From Rosettibacter primus (lineage in GTDB: Bacteria > Bacteroidota > Ignavibacteria > Ignavibacteriales > Melioribacteraceae), in NCBI RefSeq assembly GCF_036860675.1, contig NZ_JAYKGK010000005.1, forward strand, positions 186,001 to 250,000: a DNA stretch of 64,000 bases, given 5' to 3'. A program made the position numbers and the translations under genes. Position 1 is the stretch's first letter; each line of letters begins with the position of its first letter. Positions 9,639 through 18,849 of this stretch are shown here, one piece after another. The notes beneath the pieces are model-generated. The model ran no database searches and was not told the DNA's origin. It worked only from the letters and a program-made list of their open reading frames with translations.

Positions 9639-10697
9639 TTATGAACTCAGCAATCTTTGAATGTATTCAATTAAAGATATTTCTTTTATTTGTAATAAAG
9701 TTTCAAGTACCATGCCAGACAAAAGCTTTCCATTTCTATTATCTAATTTAATTGAAATAAAAACAACCTGTTGATTATTAATTAATTTTATCTCTTTATT
9801 TATGAAAACTATTTGTCCCTCATAATAATTACTATCAATTTGAAGCTTAATTGTATTTCCATTTTTTAAAAACTGCAGGTCAGAAATTTTTACAGGTGTG
9901 TGAAGAATTACTTCTCTATCATTAATCAAGGTCATCAATGTATCTTGAGAAAAAGCATTTAGAAGAGCTCCTGAAATGGGCGAGGTTATTGTTAAATCAT
10001 TTTTTCTTTTTTTAAGAAAGTTCAATCTTGATTCAAGTGCAGAAATCTGGGACTTAAGCAATTTTATATCTTCTAATTTTACTCCTGTAGAAATATTTTC
10101 AAGTTGTGCTTTATAAATTTTTTTTTCTATTTCAAGTAAGTCAAGAATCCATTTTTGTGTTTCATAATCCTGTTGTGATATTAAATATTTGTCGTATAAA
10201 GATTTACTTCTATTAAATAAAATTCTTTGTTCATTTATTTTTTCATCTACATAATTTAATCTACTTTGTGCTTCTTTAATTAAAGCTTCCTTCTGCCCTG
10301 TGCTTTGTGAAATTAAATTTGCTTTTGCAATATTTAATTCTCCTTCGACAGTTACTAATCTATCTTCAACTTCACTTGAATAGATTGATAAAATAGTATC
10401 TCCTTTATTAAAGAATTTCTTTTCTTTAGGATTAAAAAAATATTTCAAAGAAATGAACTCACCACGCTCAAATTGATTAAGATTATATTGAACAGTTAAG
10501 CCACTTTCATAATCAATCATGTTCGAAATTAATTGACCATTTGTACCTCTAATTAACAGCCATTTTTCTTTAGGAAATACTTCACTTAATGTTTTGATTG
10601 TTAAGTTTGGTTTTATTAATAAATTTAACAGAAAAAATGTTAGAATAGTAATTAGGATTATAGGAATTAGAAAATGTTTTTTAGAAGTGTAAATCAT
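9639..10697 (-). CDS. HlyD-like membrane fusion / secretion adaptor protein
   Basis: Periplasmic adaptor of about 352 residues. It has a short cytoplasmic tail, one membrane anchor (FLIPIILITILTFFLLNLLI), a biotinyl-lipoyl-like half, a long coiled-coil hairpin (roughly residues 115-240, rich in Glu/Lys/Leu heptads such as LESRLNFLKKRKND), the second lipoyl half (ITSPISGALLNAFSQD) and a beta-barrel domain (VILHTPVKISDLQFLKNGNTIKL). No ABC or outer-membrane partner is adjacent. Its position as first gene of the HlyD/VTC/DUF4956 operon suggests a role in exporting or anchoring a surface product. The ATG at 10697 is chosen over a TTG eight codons upstream because the anchor follows directly. Confidence 0.8.
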   Translation of the reverse strand: MIYTSKKHFLIPIILITILTFFLLNLLIKPNLTIKTLSEVFPKEKWLLIRGTNGQLISNMIDYESGLTVQYNLNQFERGEFISLKYFFNPKEKKFFNKGDTILSIYSSEVEDRLVTVEGELNIAKANLISQSTGQKEALIKEAQSRLNYVDEKINEQRILFNRSKSLYDKYLISQQDYETQKWILDLLEIEKKIYKAQLENISTGVKLEDIKLLKSQISALESRLNFLKKRKNDLTITSPISGALLNAFSQDTLMTLINDREVILHTPVKISDLQFLKNGNTIKLQIDSNYYEGQIVFINKEIKLINNQQVVFISIKLDNRNGKLLSGMVLETLLQIKEISLIEYIQRLLSS

Positions 10698-10857
10698 GTA
10701 ATGTTCTTTATAATCTCGCAATAAATATTTTCACTCCAAAAATAGTCAATAATATTATTGTAAGCATAACATAATTTAATCCATTATCAAAATACTAAGT
10801 AAAAAATTTCCGAAATATTGTTTTAAGAAAATCAGACTCTACTTAGTGCAGTTATCA

Positions 10858-10914
10858 GGCTGTCTAAAAAAATTAGAACACTGATTTTACAGATTATCAC
10901 AGATTATATAAAAA
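10858..10914. repeat. Intergenic repeat fragment (GGCTGTCTAAAA plus cacagatta motif)
   Basis: The gap downstream of the arabinofuranosidase-like gene has AGGCTGTCTAAAAAAATTAG followed by ACACTGATTTTACAGATTA and TCACAGATTA. The first part resembles the arm of the inverted repeat at 47106-47204; the second resembles the CAGATT repeats at 7930-8165. No matching second arm is seen here, so this appears to be a remnant. Confidence 0.4.
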
Positions 10915-12855
10915 TTATTTAATGAGTGTCATTTTCTTAATTAATAGATAATTCTCAAATTGCAATTTGTAGAAATAAACGCTGCTTGATAATCTGCTCC
11001 CGTCAAATTTAACTTCGTAGGTTCCTGGAGTTTTTGGTTCATTGACAAGTATAGCAACTTCATTACCTAAAACATCATATACTTTTAAAGAGATTGGGTT
11101 CAATACCTCAACATTTGATGGAATTGAATATCTTATTGTTGTAACTGGATTAAATGGATTAGGATAATTTTGATATAATTCAAAATCGGTAATTTTATAA
11201 TTATCATATTCTTCTTTTACAGAAACATAATTTCCTGGTTCAATTAAAATATATTGAACTGAACGGCTTGGTGAAGTAAATTTAATTTCACCTGAAGAAG
11301 TATAAGCTAAAGCAGGAATGTCTTCGAGATTATCAAGAGGTCCCCATGCTGCTCCAGTTGGTCCATTGCCATTAACATAAACATATTGTGAAAAATCCGC
11401 ATTATCAGTTCCACCTGTTAATGAATAGATATAATATTTTTCACCAAATCCATAATTATTTGGTAAAATATTTACAACATATTCGTTCTTTGTTTTATTA
11501 ATCACAACAACGCCGAGATGACCGGAACTAAAAGTTGTAGCATAAGCAAGAACATCTTTACTTCCTGTTACTGATGTTTTAATTGAATGGTCGCCTGTAA
11601 ACTTTTGCAGATAATAGATGTAATAAAAATCTGGTCGCGGATTCCACTTTGGTATTTGAGAATTATTTCCTCTATAAAACATTCCATCGCTTTCCCAGTT
11701 TACAAGAAGCCATCGACAGGTCATTCCATAATTTTGTTTAATCCATTCATTAAATAAAATAACTGCCTGCATCCCATTTATAATTGATGTTTTTCCCAAA
11801 TCAGAGCCAGATTGGTCCATATTCCACTCAGTAATTGCAATTGGTTTAGGAAAAGCATTTTTCTTTGCAATATCTTGAGTAATAAAATCCATCATTTGTT
11901 TTGGAACAATAGATGCAACATCAAGGAGTGATTTAGCATTTGCTCCGCTTCCGAAATAATTGTGAATAACATAAAAATCTGCAGCATCTCCAACTTCCTT
12001 AAAAAATCCTTCGTTCCATTTTCTATCAGCAATATTCCAGCTATTAGTTCCATCGTAATGAAGAATTTGTCCCCCTATATAAATTGTATTATCTCTTTCA
12101 GCTGCAGCAGCTCTCATTGAATCTGCAAAGATTTTAAAGTGTTTCCCATATAATTCACCTGTTATAATTTCAGGTTGATTATCTTTATTTAATACTGTAT
12201 CAATTTTCCATCCAGCTTCCCAGGGTCCTCCATTTTCGTTACCAATTTCCCAGAATTTTGTACGGCCGTCATCATATCTTACCCATTCAGCAGCATAATG
12301 AGCTGCTTGTGCAACCGGATCAGTTCCTGTTCCATAACGCGCATAACCATAATTTATTGTAATTAATCCTTCGGTTCCTAATTGGTCTCGTAAATTGTAA
12401 TAATTATCAACTGTAGTTGGCCAACTATTTTTTCCAAACTGCGGTGTAAATGTAACCCATTTACTTTGATTTCCATCCCAGACAGTTGGTGGAATATTTT
12501 CAGCTTTTCCATCCCAGAAAAAAATATCAGACCAGCTTCCTCCAGGATAACGAATTAATGTTGGAGAAAGTAATTGCACATTTCTAATAAATACTGGATC
12601 TCTTAACGGGTCATTTCCAATCCATGCTGCAAGTGCATTTCCAAAAATATATTTTGAAACCTTGCCAATTGTATCTGCTGCATTTAATGTTATTGTTATC
12701 GAAGGTGATGATGACGGTTTCTCAGCATTTTCAAAGGGTGGAATTGATGCATATTTCAATTCAAAATCTTCAAGAAAACAGTTTGGACTTCGTTGTGCAT
12801 TGATTAGTAATGATTGAAAAATTAATAGCAGATAAATTTTTTTTACTATATTCAT
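10915..12855 (-). CDS. Secreted clan GH-A glycoside hydrolase (alpha-L-arabinofuranosidase-like) with T9SS sorting domain
   Basis: Secreted hydrolase of 646 residues. A signal peptide (MNIVKKIYLLLIFQSLLINAQ) is followed by a TIM-barrel catalytic region (RYPGGSWSDIFFWDG near residue 102, FWEIGNENGGPWEAGW near 201, IAITEWNMDQSG near 340). By analogy with clan GH-A families such as GH51, Glu207 is the likely acid/base and Glu343 the nucleophile. A beta-sandwich follows, then a type IX sorting domain beginning FELYQNYPNPFNP and ending KKMTLIK. The exact GH family and substrate are not certain. It is the last gene of the GH31/GH2/GH operon, 23 bp after GH2, with a GGGGAGTG ribosome site. Confidence 0.8.
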   Translation of the reverse strand: MNIVKKIYLLLIFQSLLINAQRSPNCFLEDFELKYASIPPFENAEKPSSSPSITITLNAADTIGKVSKYIFGNALAAWIGNDPLRDPVFIRNVQLLSPTLIRYPGGSWSDIFFWDGKAENIPPTVWDGNQSKWVTFTPQFGKNSWPTTVDNYYNLRDQLGTEGLITINYGYARYGTGTDPVAQAAHYAAEWVRYDDGRTKFWEIGNENGGPWEAGWKIDTVLNKDNQPEIITGELYGKHFKIFADSMRAAAAERDNTIYIGGQILHYDGTNSWNIADRKWNEGFFKEVGDAADFYVIHNYFGSGANAKSLLDVASIVPKQMMDFITQDIAKKNAFPKPIAITEWNMDQSGSDLGKTSIINGMQAVILFNEWIKQNYGMTCRWLLVNWESDGMFYRGNNSQIPKWNPRPDFYYIYYLQKFTGDHSIKTSVTGSKDVLAYATTFSSGHLGVVVINKTKNEYVVNILPNNYGFGEKYYIYSLTGGTDNADFSQYVYVNGNGPTGAAWGPLDNLEDIPALAYTSSGEIKFTSPSRSVQYILIEPGNYVSVKEEYDNYKITDFELYQNYPNPFNPVTTIRYSIPSNVEVLNPISLKVYDVLGNEVAILVNEPKTPGTYEVKFDGSRLSSSVYFYKLQFENYLLIKKMTLIK

Positions 12856-12878
12856 TTTAATTCACTCCCCAAATATTT

Positions 12879-15317
12879 TTACTTTGCTTCGATTTCTATC
12901 GAAGCCGGCAGTAAATTTTCTGATTTTGCTGTTAATTTGATTTTTCCAGCTTTACCACTTGATTGAATTACAGCAAGACACATTCCATTAAATGCTTTTC
13001 TATAATTTGCTTTGAAAGGTTCATGACTTGTTTGAGAACCATTATCAACTCCAGCTATTTTCCCTTCACCGGTAATTTCGAAATTAATTAAGTTATCTGC
13101 ATATGGAACTAATGTGCCATCTTTATCAAGAATTTTTACTGTAACAAATGATAAATCTTTTCCATCTGCATTTATGATGTTGCGGTCAGCTTCAAGATAA
13201 ATTTTATAAGGTTTATCTGCGGTTTTAATTTGACGCGTTAAAATTTCTTTTCCATCTTTTCGACCAACAGCTTTTAAAATTCCAGGAATAAATTTCAATC
13301 TCCACATTAAATGAATGTCGTCACCAGATTTTCTTTTTATGCCCATTGAATTTCCATTTAAGAATAATTCAACTTCATCACAATTTGTATAAGCCCATAC
13401 ATCAATTATTTGACCTTCTTTCCAATTCCAGTGAGGAAATACATGAAGAATTGGTTTATCAGTCCATTCACTTTGATACATGTAATATACATCTTTTGGA
13501 AATCCTGCTAAGTCAACTATACCAAAATAAGAACTGCGGGATGGCCAAGAATAAGGAGTAGGCTCGCCAAGATAATCGAAACCTGTCCATATAAACATAC
13601 CGGATAGGAAATCATGTTTTTTAATGATTCTCCATGTTTCTTCGTGAGTCGAACCCCAGGGTGCACTGCAATTATCATATGCTGAACATGTATTATCTGG
13701 ATTACCATCTTCAAGTGGTAAATCCCATCTTTTAGGCCATCTTCTTATGCTGTCTGATGGCATATCATAATGACCTCTTGTAGCAAGCGCAGATGTTGTT
13801 TCTGTAGCAATGAATTTTTTATTTGGATATGTTTTGGGAAAATCTTCGAAAAGATGATGATGATAATTAAACCCGATTAAATCCAGAACTTCAGCTTTAA
13901 TTAGGGGATTTTCTGGTTCAGGTCCATTACAAGCTGCAGTTACAGGACGAGTTGAATCAAGGCTCTTAACAATTTTTGTTAATTCTTTTGTAAGAACAAT
14001 TCCTATGCTGTCATCTCTAATCCATTGTTCCATTACTTCATTGCCGATACTCCAGATAATCACCGAAGGATGATTTCTATCACGAAGAATCATATCTTCT
14101 AAATCTCTTTTATACCATTTATCCCAATCCAATGCATAATCAAATTCAGTCTTTTTTGTTTTCCACATATCAAAAGCTTCGTCCATAACAATAAATCCCA
14201 TTCTATCACATAAATTTAGCAATTCTGGTGCAGGCGGATTATGAGATGTTCTTATTGCATTTACTCCCATGTTTTTCAAAATCTCGAGTTGACGTTCCAG
14301 AGCTCTTTCATTAATTGCAGCACCAAGACATCCTAAATCGTGATGATTGCATACACCTTTAATTTTTACTTGCTTACCATTCAAGAAAAATCCTTTTTCC
14401 GCATTAAACTCAAAAGTTCTAATCCCAAAAATTGTTTCATAATCATCACACTGTTTCCCTTCAGATTCTATGATTGAAATTGCCCTATATAAATTTGGTT
14501 TTTCAATTGACCATAACTTTGGATTTTTTATTTCTACCTCTTGATGAATTTCAATTAATGCATTAGCATTCAAATTACTTTGACTTTCAACTTCACCTAC
14601 CTTTTTATTTTCGCTATCAAAGATTTCTGTTATAATTTTTATAGGAACTGCTTTATCAAATATGTTTCTTACTTTTATTTGAATAGAAACTTTCGCAAAA
14701 TATTCATTTACAGTTGGAGTTGTAATGAAAGTGCCCCAGTGTTCAACATAAATTTTATTTGTTTTAGTAAGCCATACATTTCTATAAATTCCTGAACCTG
14801 AATACCATCTTGAATTTGGTTGTTGTGAATTATCGACTTTAACAGCAATTACATTTTTATCACCAAATTTAAGATAAGGAGTAAGCTCATAACGAAATGA
14901 AATATAGCCGTAAGGGCGTTTCCCCAAGTAATTTCCATTAATCCAGACTTCGCTGTTCCGATAGATGCCATCAAAGTCGATAAAAAATAATTTTTCTTTT
15001 TCGGATTCAGGGACAAAAAAAGATTTTCGATACCAGCCAATTCCGCCGGGCAATGCACCTCCGCCTGGAGTTGCCGGATGGTCTTTACTGAATTCACCTT
15101 CAATACTCCAATCGTGCGGTAAATCGAGCTTGCGCCACTCATCATCATTTAAGGCAGGATCATTCCCATTAGCAATATCACCTAAATGAAATTTCCAATC
15201 ATTACAAAAATTTTCTACACTTCTTACTTTTAACGATTGGGCATTCATTGTAAAAGCTAATCCCAAATAAATAAGAACGAAAATTCTGGACAATTGAAAT
15301 AAAAATTTGTTTTTCAT
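12879..15317 (-). CDS. Glycoside hydrolase family 2 (beta-galactosidase-like)
   Basis: Exported enzyme of 812 residues with a signal peptide ending near TMNAQ. The N-terminal sugar-binding jelly roll spans about 30-200 (WRKLDLPHDWSIEGEF, GGIGWYRKSF, YSGSGIYRNVWL). An immunoglobulin-like domain follows, then the TIM barrel (IKGVCNHHDLG, IRTSHNPPAPELL, IIWSIGNEVMEQW). Glu427 is the predicted acid/base and Glu506 in FIATETTSA the nucleophile. The C-terminal part carries additional beta domains of the type found in Bacteroidota GH2 enzymes (YLEADRNIINADGKDLSFV). The substrate could be a beta-galactoside or beta-glucuronide; this cannot be settled from sequence. The ribosome site AGAGGAGAG is strong. 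It follows GH31 by about 130 bp. Confidence 0.88.
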   Translation of the reverse strand: MKNKFLFQLSRIFVLIYLGLAFTMNAQSLKVRSVENFCNDWKFHLGDIANGNDPALNDDEWRKLDLPHDWSIEGEFSKDHPATPGGGALPGGIGWYRKSFFVPESEKEKLFFIDFDGIYRNSEVWINGNYLGKRPYGYISFRYELTPYLKFGDKNVIAVKVDNSQQPNSRWYSGSGIYRNVWLTKTNKIYVEHWGTFITTPTVNEYFAKVSIQIKVRNIFDKAVPIKIITEIFDSENKKVGEVESQSNLNANALIEIHQEVEIKNPKLWSIEKPNLYRAISIIESEGKQCDDYETIFGIRTFEFNAEKGFFLNGKQVKIKGVCNHHDLGCLGAAINERALERQLEILKNMGVNAIRTSHNPPAPELLNLCDRMGFIVMDEAFDMWKTKKTEFDYALDWDKWYKRDLEDMILRDRNHPSVIIWSIGNEVMEQWIRDDSIGIVLTKELTKIVKSLDSTRPVTAACNGPEPENPLIKAEVLDLIGFNYHHHLFEDFPKTYPNKKFIATETTSALATRGHYDMPSDSIRRWPKRWDLPLEDGNPDNTCSAYDNCSAPWGSTHEETWRIIKKHDFLSGMFIWTGFDYLGEPTPYSWPSRSSYFGIVDLAGFPKDVYYMYQSEWTDKPILHVFPHWNWKEGQIIDVWAYTNCDEVELFLNGNSMGIKRKSGDDIHLMWRLKFIPGILKAVGRKDGKEILTRQIKTADKPYKIYLEADRNIINADGKDLSFVTVKILDKDGTLVPYADNLINFEITGEGKIAGVDNGSQTSHEPFKANYRKAFNGMCLAVIQSSGKAGKIKLTAKSENLLPASIEIEAK

Positions 15318-15447
15318 GCTCTCCTCTTAATAAAATTATTTTCAATTAATGATTAGAAAATTTAATTAACTAACAAACAGCAAAACATAGATTATGATAA
15401 ATACATCATTAGATTATAAGAGAATTATTCACTAATAACAATTTTTT

Positions 15448-18282
15448 CTAATTCATTCTGATTATTTTCCTCTTCCCATCATAAAGAATTTTTACATCTG
15501 GCTCTTTTTCAAAATTAATTCCATATGATTTTTCTTTGCTAATCCAGATAATTTCAAAAGTTCTTGTTTTCAACATTCCGGGAAATTTTCCTTTTCTTTT
15601 TTCGATTGTAAGAATTTTTTCTTTTTCGTTGTAATTAAAATCAATTGTAGAATAAAGACCCTTTTCATAATTATAATTAACATTTTCATCTTCATAAAGA
15701 GTAAAAGAAGCATTACGACCTGTGTAGACATACAATCTAATTGGGTCAGCAGGTTTTTCATCTGTATATTGAATTTCCGGTCCAAATGGAATTATAGAAC
15801 CTTCCTTTACAAAAATTGGAATATCAATGTAAGGCGCATCAGCAATAATAGTTTGACCGCCTTCATAATATTTGCCGGATTTCAAATCATACCATCCGCA
15901 ACCTTTTGGTAAATAAACATTTCTTGACCTTGCTTTATATTCGGTGACTGGATTGATAAGCAATGAAGGACCGAACATAAATTGGTCGCCAATATTCAGA
16001 ACATTTTTATCGTAACCAAAATCCATAACCAATGCTCTCATAATTGTATAATCTTGATGAGTTACCATCCCAGTAAGAGAATAAATGTATGGCATTAATC
16101 GATAACGAAGTTTGTCATAATTTAACATTGATTGATAAGCAGGATGATTTTCGGGAGCGATATTAAACATTTCACGATAAGGATATTGACCATGCACTCT
16201 AAAGAGAGGACAAAAAGTTCCAAACTGAAACCAGCGGGTATTTAATTCCCGCCATTCATCTAAATCAGAATCATTTGGTTTTTCATATCGAGGCTCAACA
16301 GCAAATCCGCCAATATCTGTTGTCCAGTATGGAATTCCTGAAAGAGAAAAATTCAGTCCAGCAGAAATTTGATTCTTGAGGTCGAACCATCTTGCTGCAA
16401 CATCACCGCTCCAAGTTGCTGCTGAATATCTTTGTTGCCCCGCAAAAGCAGAACGAGTTAAAATAAAAACTCGTTGATTTGGTTTTGTTTTTCTCTGTCC
16501 TTCATAAACTGCTTTTGAATTCATTAAAGAATAAGTATTAAGATATCGAGCAGAAGTTCCTAATGCAGTTGGTCCAATTCTCAAAAGCCATTCATTAAAT
16601 GAAAGATTTGATTGAAGGTCAGGTTCAGTCGAATCAAGCCACCATGCATCAAAACCAAGCGAGAAAAGCTTTTCATTAATTTGTTTCCAATAAAGTTTTC
16701 GTGCACCTTCACTGTATGGGTCATAAAAAGTTGATACATAACCGGGACCAACCCAATCTTTCTGGCCTACTTCAACATTTCGCATATACAGCCAGCCATT
16801 CTTCTTAAATTCTTCAAAATGTTTTGTGCCCACATAAAATTTTGGCCAGACAGAAATCATAATCCGAGTATGCAGTTTATTATGAAGTTCTTTTACCATT
16901 CCTTCAGGGTCAGGAAAACGTTCCTTATCAAATTCATGACTTCCCCATTGGTCTTCTTTCCAGTAAAACCAATCTTGAACAATATTATCAAGAGGAATTT
17001 TTCTTTTTCTAAATTCTTTTACAATAGAAAGTAATTCATCTTGAGTTTTATAACGTTCGCGGCACTGCCATAATCCCATTGCCCATTTAGGCATCATTGG
17101 AGCTTTGCCAGTTAAAATTCGATATCCATGAATTACATCATCAAGATTTTCACCATAGATGAAATAATAATCTATCTGATCGCCCACCTCGGAATAAAGT
17201 GAGAATGAATTTATAAAATCTTCTTTTGATGGACATAATGCTTTTAATCCTATATAGCCACCAGAATGAATCCATTCGATTTTGATTTTATGTTTTTCAC
17301 CGGGTTTCATATTGATTTTGGGAAGATGCGTCCACGGCAGCCAATTCTGTCTCCATGAATCAACGATTAAAGAATCATCAATCCACATTTTTGTATAACC
17401 CGAACAATACAATCTAAGTTTGTGAATTCCTGATTCATTACTTTCAATCTCGCCGCTCCATCTTACAGCTTTAACTTTCTCATTAAATCCTTCAGGGAAA
17501 GGGTCATTCACATCAAGAAATTCATGCTCAATTTTTGATTCTATTTGTATAGCAAATAAATTTTTGAAGTCAACATCCTCAAAGTATTCAGCTGTCAGTC
17601 CACCTTCATTTCCTTTTTTATCATAAAGTTTGAAAACATTATGGAGTGACTGATATTCTCTGATATCTCCAAATTTTGTGCGTGAATAATTATCCCAAAG
17701 TATTCCATAATTTTTACTTGAGACAAGAAAGGGAATTACATCAACAATATTATATTGCCAGAGGTCAACATCGTGACCTTTATAATTCATAATTCCATTT
17801 TGATGTGCGCCCAAACCATAAAAAGCTTCGTCTTCTGAAGCATTAAATATTTGTCTTATGTGATAAGTTTGTTCACCCATCACTGCTGAAGGAATAATAA
17901 TTTTGCTATCGTTTGCACTCTCATTTAAAATTAATTTTTCATTATTATCATAAAATGCAACTTTGCCATTTTCTGAATTTACTCTAACAATTAATTTAGA
18001 AGTAATAATATCAACAAAATTATTTTTGTCTTTTACAGACCAGCGGATAGGTTTCCAATCAATTTTTTCTACCACTAAACTTTTACGAGTTGAAAATGAA
18101 TTTGTTGGTGAAGCTATAATACGGATAATATTTTCAGTGATGATCTGAACTTTTAGTAATTGCGCATCGGTATCTTTTTGTTTTTTCAGTTCGAATAAAA
18201 CACCATCCTTTTGTTTTTCAAAAGCATATATGATTTGAAAAATCAATAAGAAAAAAAACAAATACTGAAATTTTACTTTCAT
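15448..18282 (-). CDS. Glycoside hydrolase family 31 with PA14 insertion (alpha-xylosidase-like)
   Basis: Exported alpha-glycosidase of 944 residues. The signal peptide is MKVKFQYLFFFLLIFQIIYA. The N-terminal GH31 beta-sandwich (FYGLGAHQNGIMNYKGHDVDLW) is interrupted at about 225-355 by a PA14 sugar-binding domain (GLTAEYFEDVDF, IHKLRLYCSGYTKMWIDDSLIVDSW). The (beta/alpha)8 barrel follows (GLWQCRERYKTQDEL, DNIVQDWFYWKEDQWG, GFDAWWLDSTEPD). Asp550 in the last motif is the predicted nucleophile. PA14 inside the N-terminal domain is typical of xyloglucan-type alpha-xylosidases, so that activity is the best guess. The ATG at 18282 has a perfect GGGGAG site; a GTG 24 bp upstream would start inside the flanking repeat and is rejected. 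Confidence 0.87.
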   Translation of the reverse strand: MKVKFQYLFFFLLIFQIIYAFEKQKDGVLFELKKQKDTDAQLLKVQIITENIIRIIASPTNSFSTRKSLVVEKIDWKPIRWSVKDKNNFVDIITSKLIVRVNSENGKVAFYDNNEKLILNESANDSKIIIPSAVMGEQTYHIRQIFNASEDEAFYGLGAHQNGIMNYKGHDVDLWQYNIVDVIPFLVSSKNYGILWDNYSRTKFGDIREYQSLHNVFKLYDKKGNEGGLTAEYFEDVDFKNLFAIQIESKIEHEFLDVNDPFPEGFNEKVKAVRWSGEIESNESGIHKLRLYCSGYTKMWIDDSLIVDSWRQNWLPWTHLPKINMKPGEKHKIKIEWIHSGGYIGLKALCPSKEDFINSFSLYSEVGDQIDYYFIYGENLDDVIHGYRILTGKAPMMPKWAMGLWQCRERYKTQDELLSIVKEFRKRKIPLDNIVQDWFYWKEDQWGSHEFDKERFPDPEGMVKELHNKLHTRIMISVWPKFYVGTKHFEEFKKNGWLYMRNVEVGQKDWVGPGYVSTFYDPYSEGARKLYWKQINEKLFSLGFDAWWLDSTEPDLQSNLSFNEWLLRIGPTALGTSARYLNTYSLMNSKAVYEGQRKTKPNQRVFILTRSAFAGQQRYSAATWSGDVAARWFDLKNQISAGLNFSLSGIPYWTTDIGGFAVEPRYEKPNDSDLDEWRELNTRWFQFGTFCPLFRVHGQYPYREMFNIAPENHPAYQSMLNYDKLRYRLMPYIYSLTGMVTHQDYTIMRALVMDFGYDKNVLNIGDQFMFGPSLLINPVTEYKARSRNVYLPKGCGWYDLKSGKYYEGGQTIIADAPYIDIPIFVKEGSIIPFGPEIQYTDEKPADPIRLYVYTGRNASFTLYEDENVNYNYEKGLYSTIDFNYNEKEKILTIEKRKGKFPGMLKTRTFEIIWISKEKSYGINFEKEPDVKILYDGKRKIIRMN

Positions 18283-18297
18283 GAATTTCTCCCCATT

Positions 18298-18422
18298 TGT
18301 CTTCACTTAATTTTAATTCGTTTATGCATTATTTATTAATGAATTCTCCCTTTGTCCCTCTCTTAGAAAGAGAGGGAACACACCCCTTCTCTTCCTAAGA
18401 GAAGGGGACGGGGGTTGAGTTA
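18298..18422. repeat. Twin-hairpin intergenic repeat, copy 1
   Basis: First of two copies of a roughly 125-bp unit. It starts GTCTTCACTTAATTTTAATT and ends GACGGGGGTTGAGTTA. It contains two adjacent palindromes: CCCTCTCTT/AAGAGAGGG-like, then CCCCTTCTCTT-CCT-AAGAGAAGGGG, a perfect 11-bp stem. It lies directly upstream of the GH31 gene. Copy 2 is at 18506-18633. Confidence 0.8.
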
Positions 18423-18505
18423 AAATATATTAATTATTTTCACACAACCTTATTACGATAAAAAGCAGATATTAAATTTATTACCTAAAAAAAATTATCA
18501 TCTAT

Positions 18506-18633
18506 TGTCTTCACTTAATTTTAATTCGTTTATGCATTATTTATTAATGAACTCTCCCTTTACCCCTCTCTTAGAAAGAGAAGGATTTTTTCACCCCTTC
18601 TCTTCCTAAGAGAAGGGGACGGGGGTTGAGTTA
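18506..18633. repeat. Twin-hairpin intergenic repeat, copy 2
   Basis: Second copy of the unit at 18298-18422, 208 bp away at its left end and 211 bp at its right end. It is nearly identical, with changes mainly between the two hairpins. The second 11-bp stem (CCCCTTCTCTT/AAGAGAAGGGG) is unchanged. The rest of the 570-bp gap between GH31 and the IPT lipoprotein is AT-rich with no visible gene. Confidence 0.8.
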
Positions 18634-18849
18634 TTATAATTATTCACAATTTCAATCAAAAAACAAAATTTTATTTTTTTCTCAATTTGTATGAAATAAA
18701 AAACTTATTACACAATAAAAATCTATTTATTTCGTCAATTCTTGATTATGGATTTTAATACAAAGAATATTTACTTCATCAAGTACAATAATTTCATTCT
18801 TTCAATTATTACTTCAAGTTCATTAAATTAATTAGTTTCTTTTCTTCTT

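Noticed and set aside
18298..18633. Paired hairpin repeats considered as a CRISPR or a short RNA gene
   Set aside because: Only two copies, long and conserved outside the hairpins, with no spacer structure and no recognisable RNA family.
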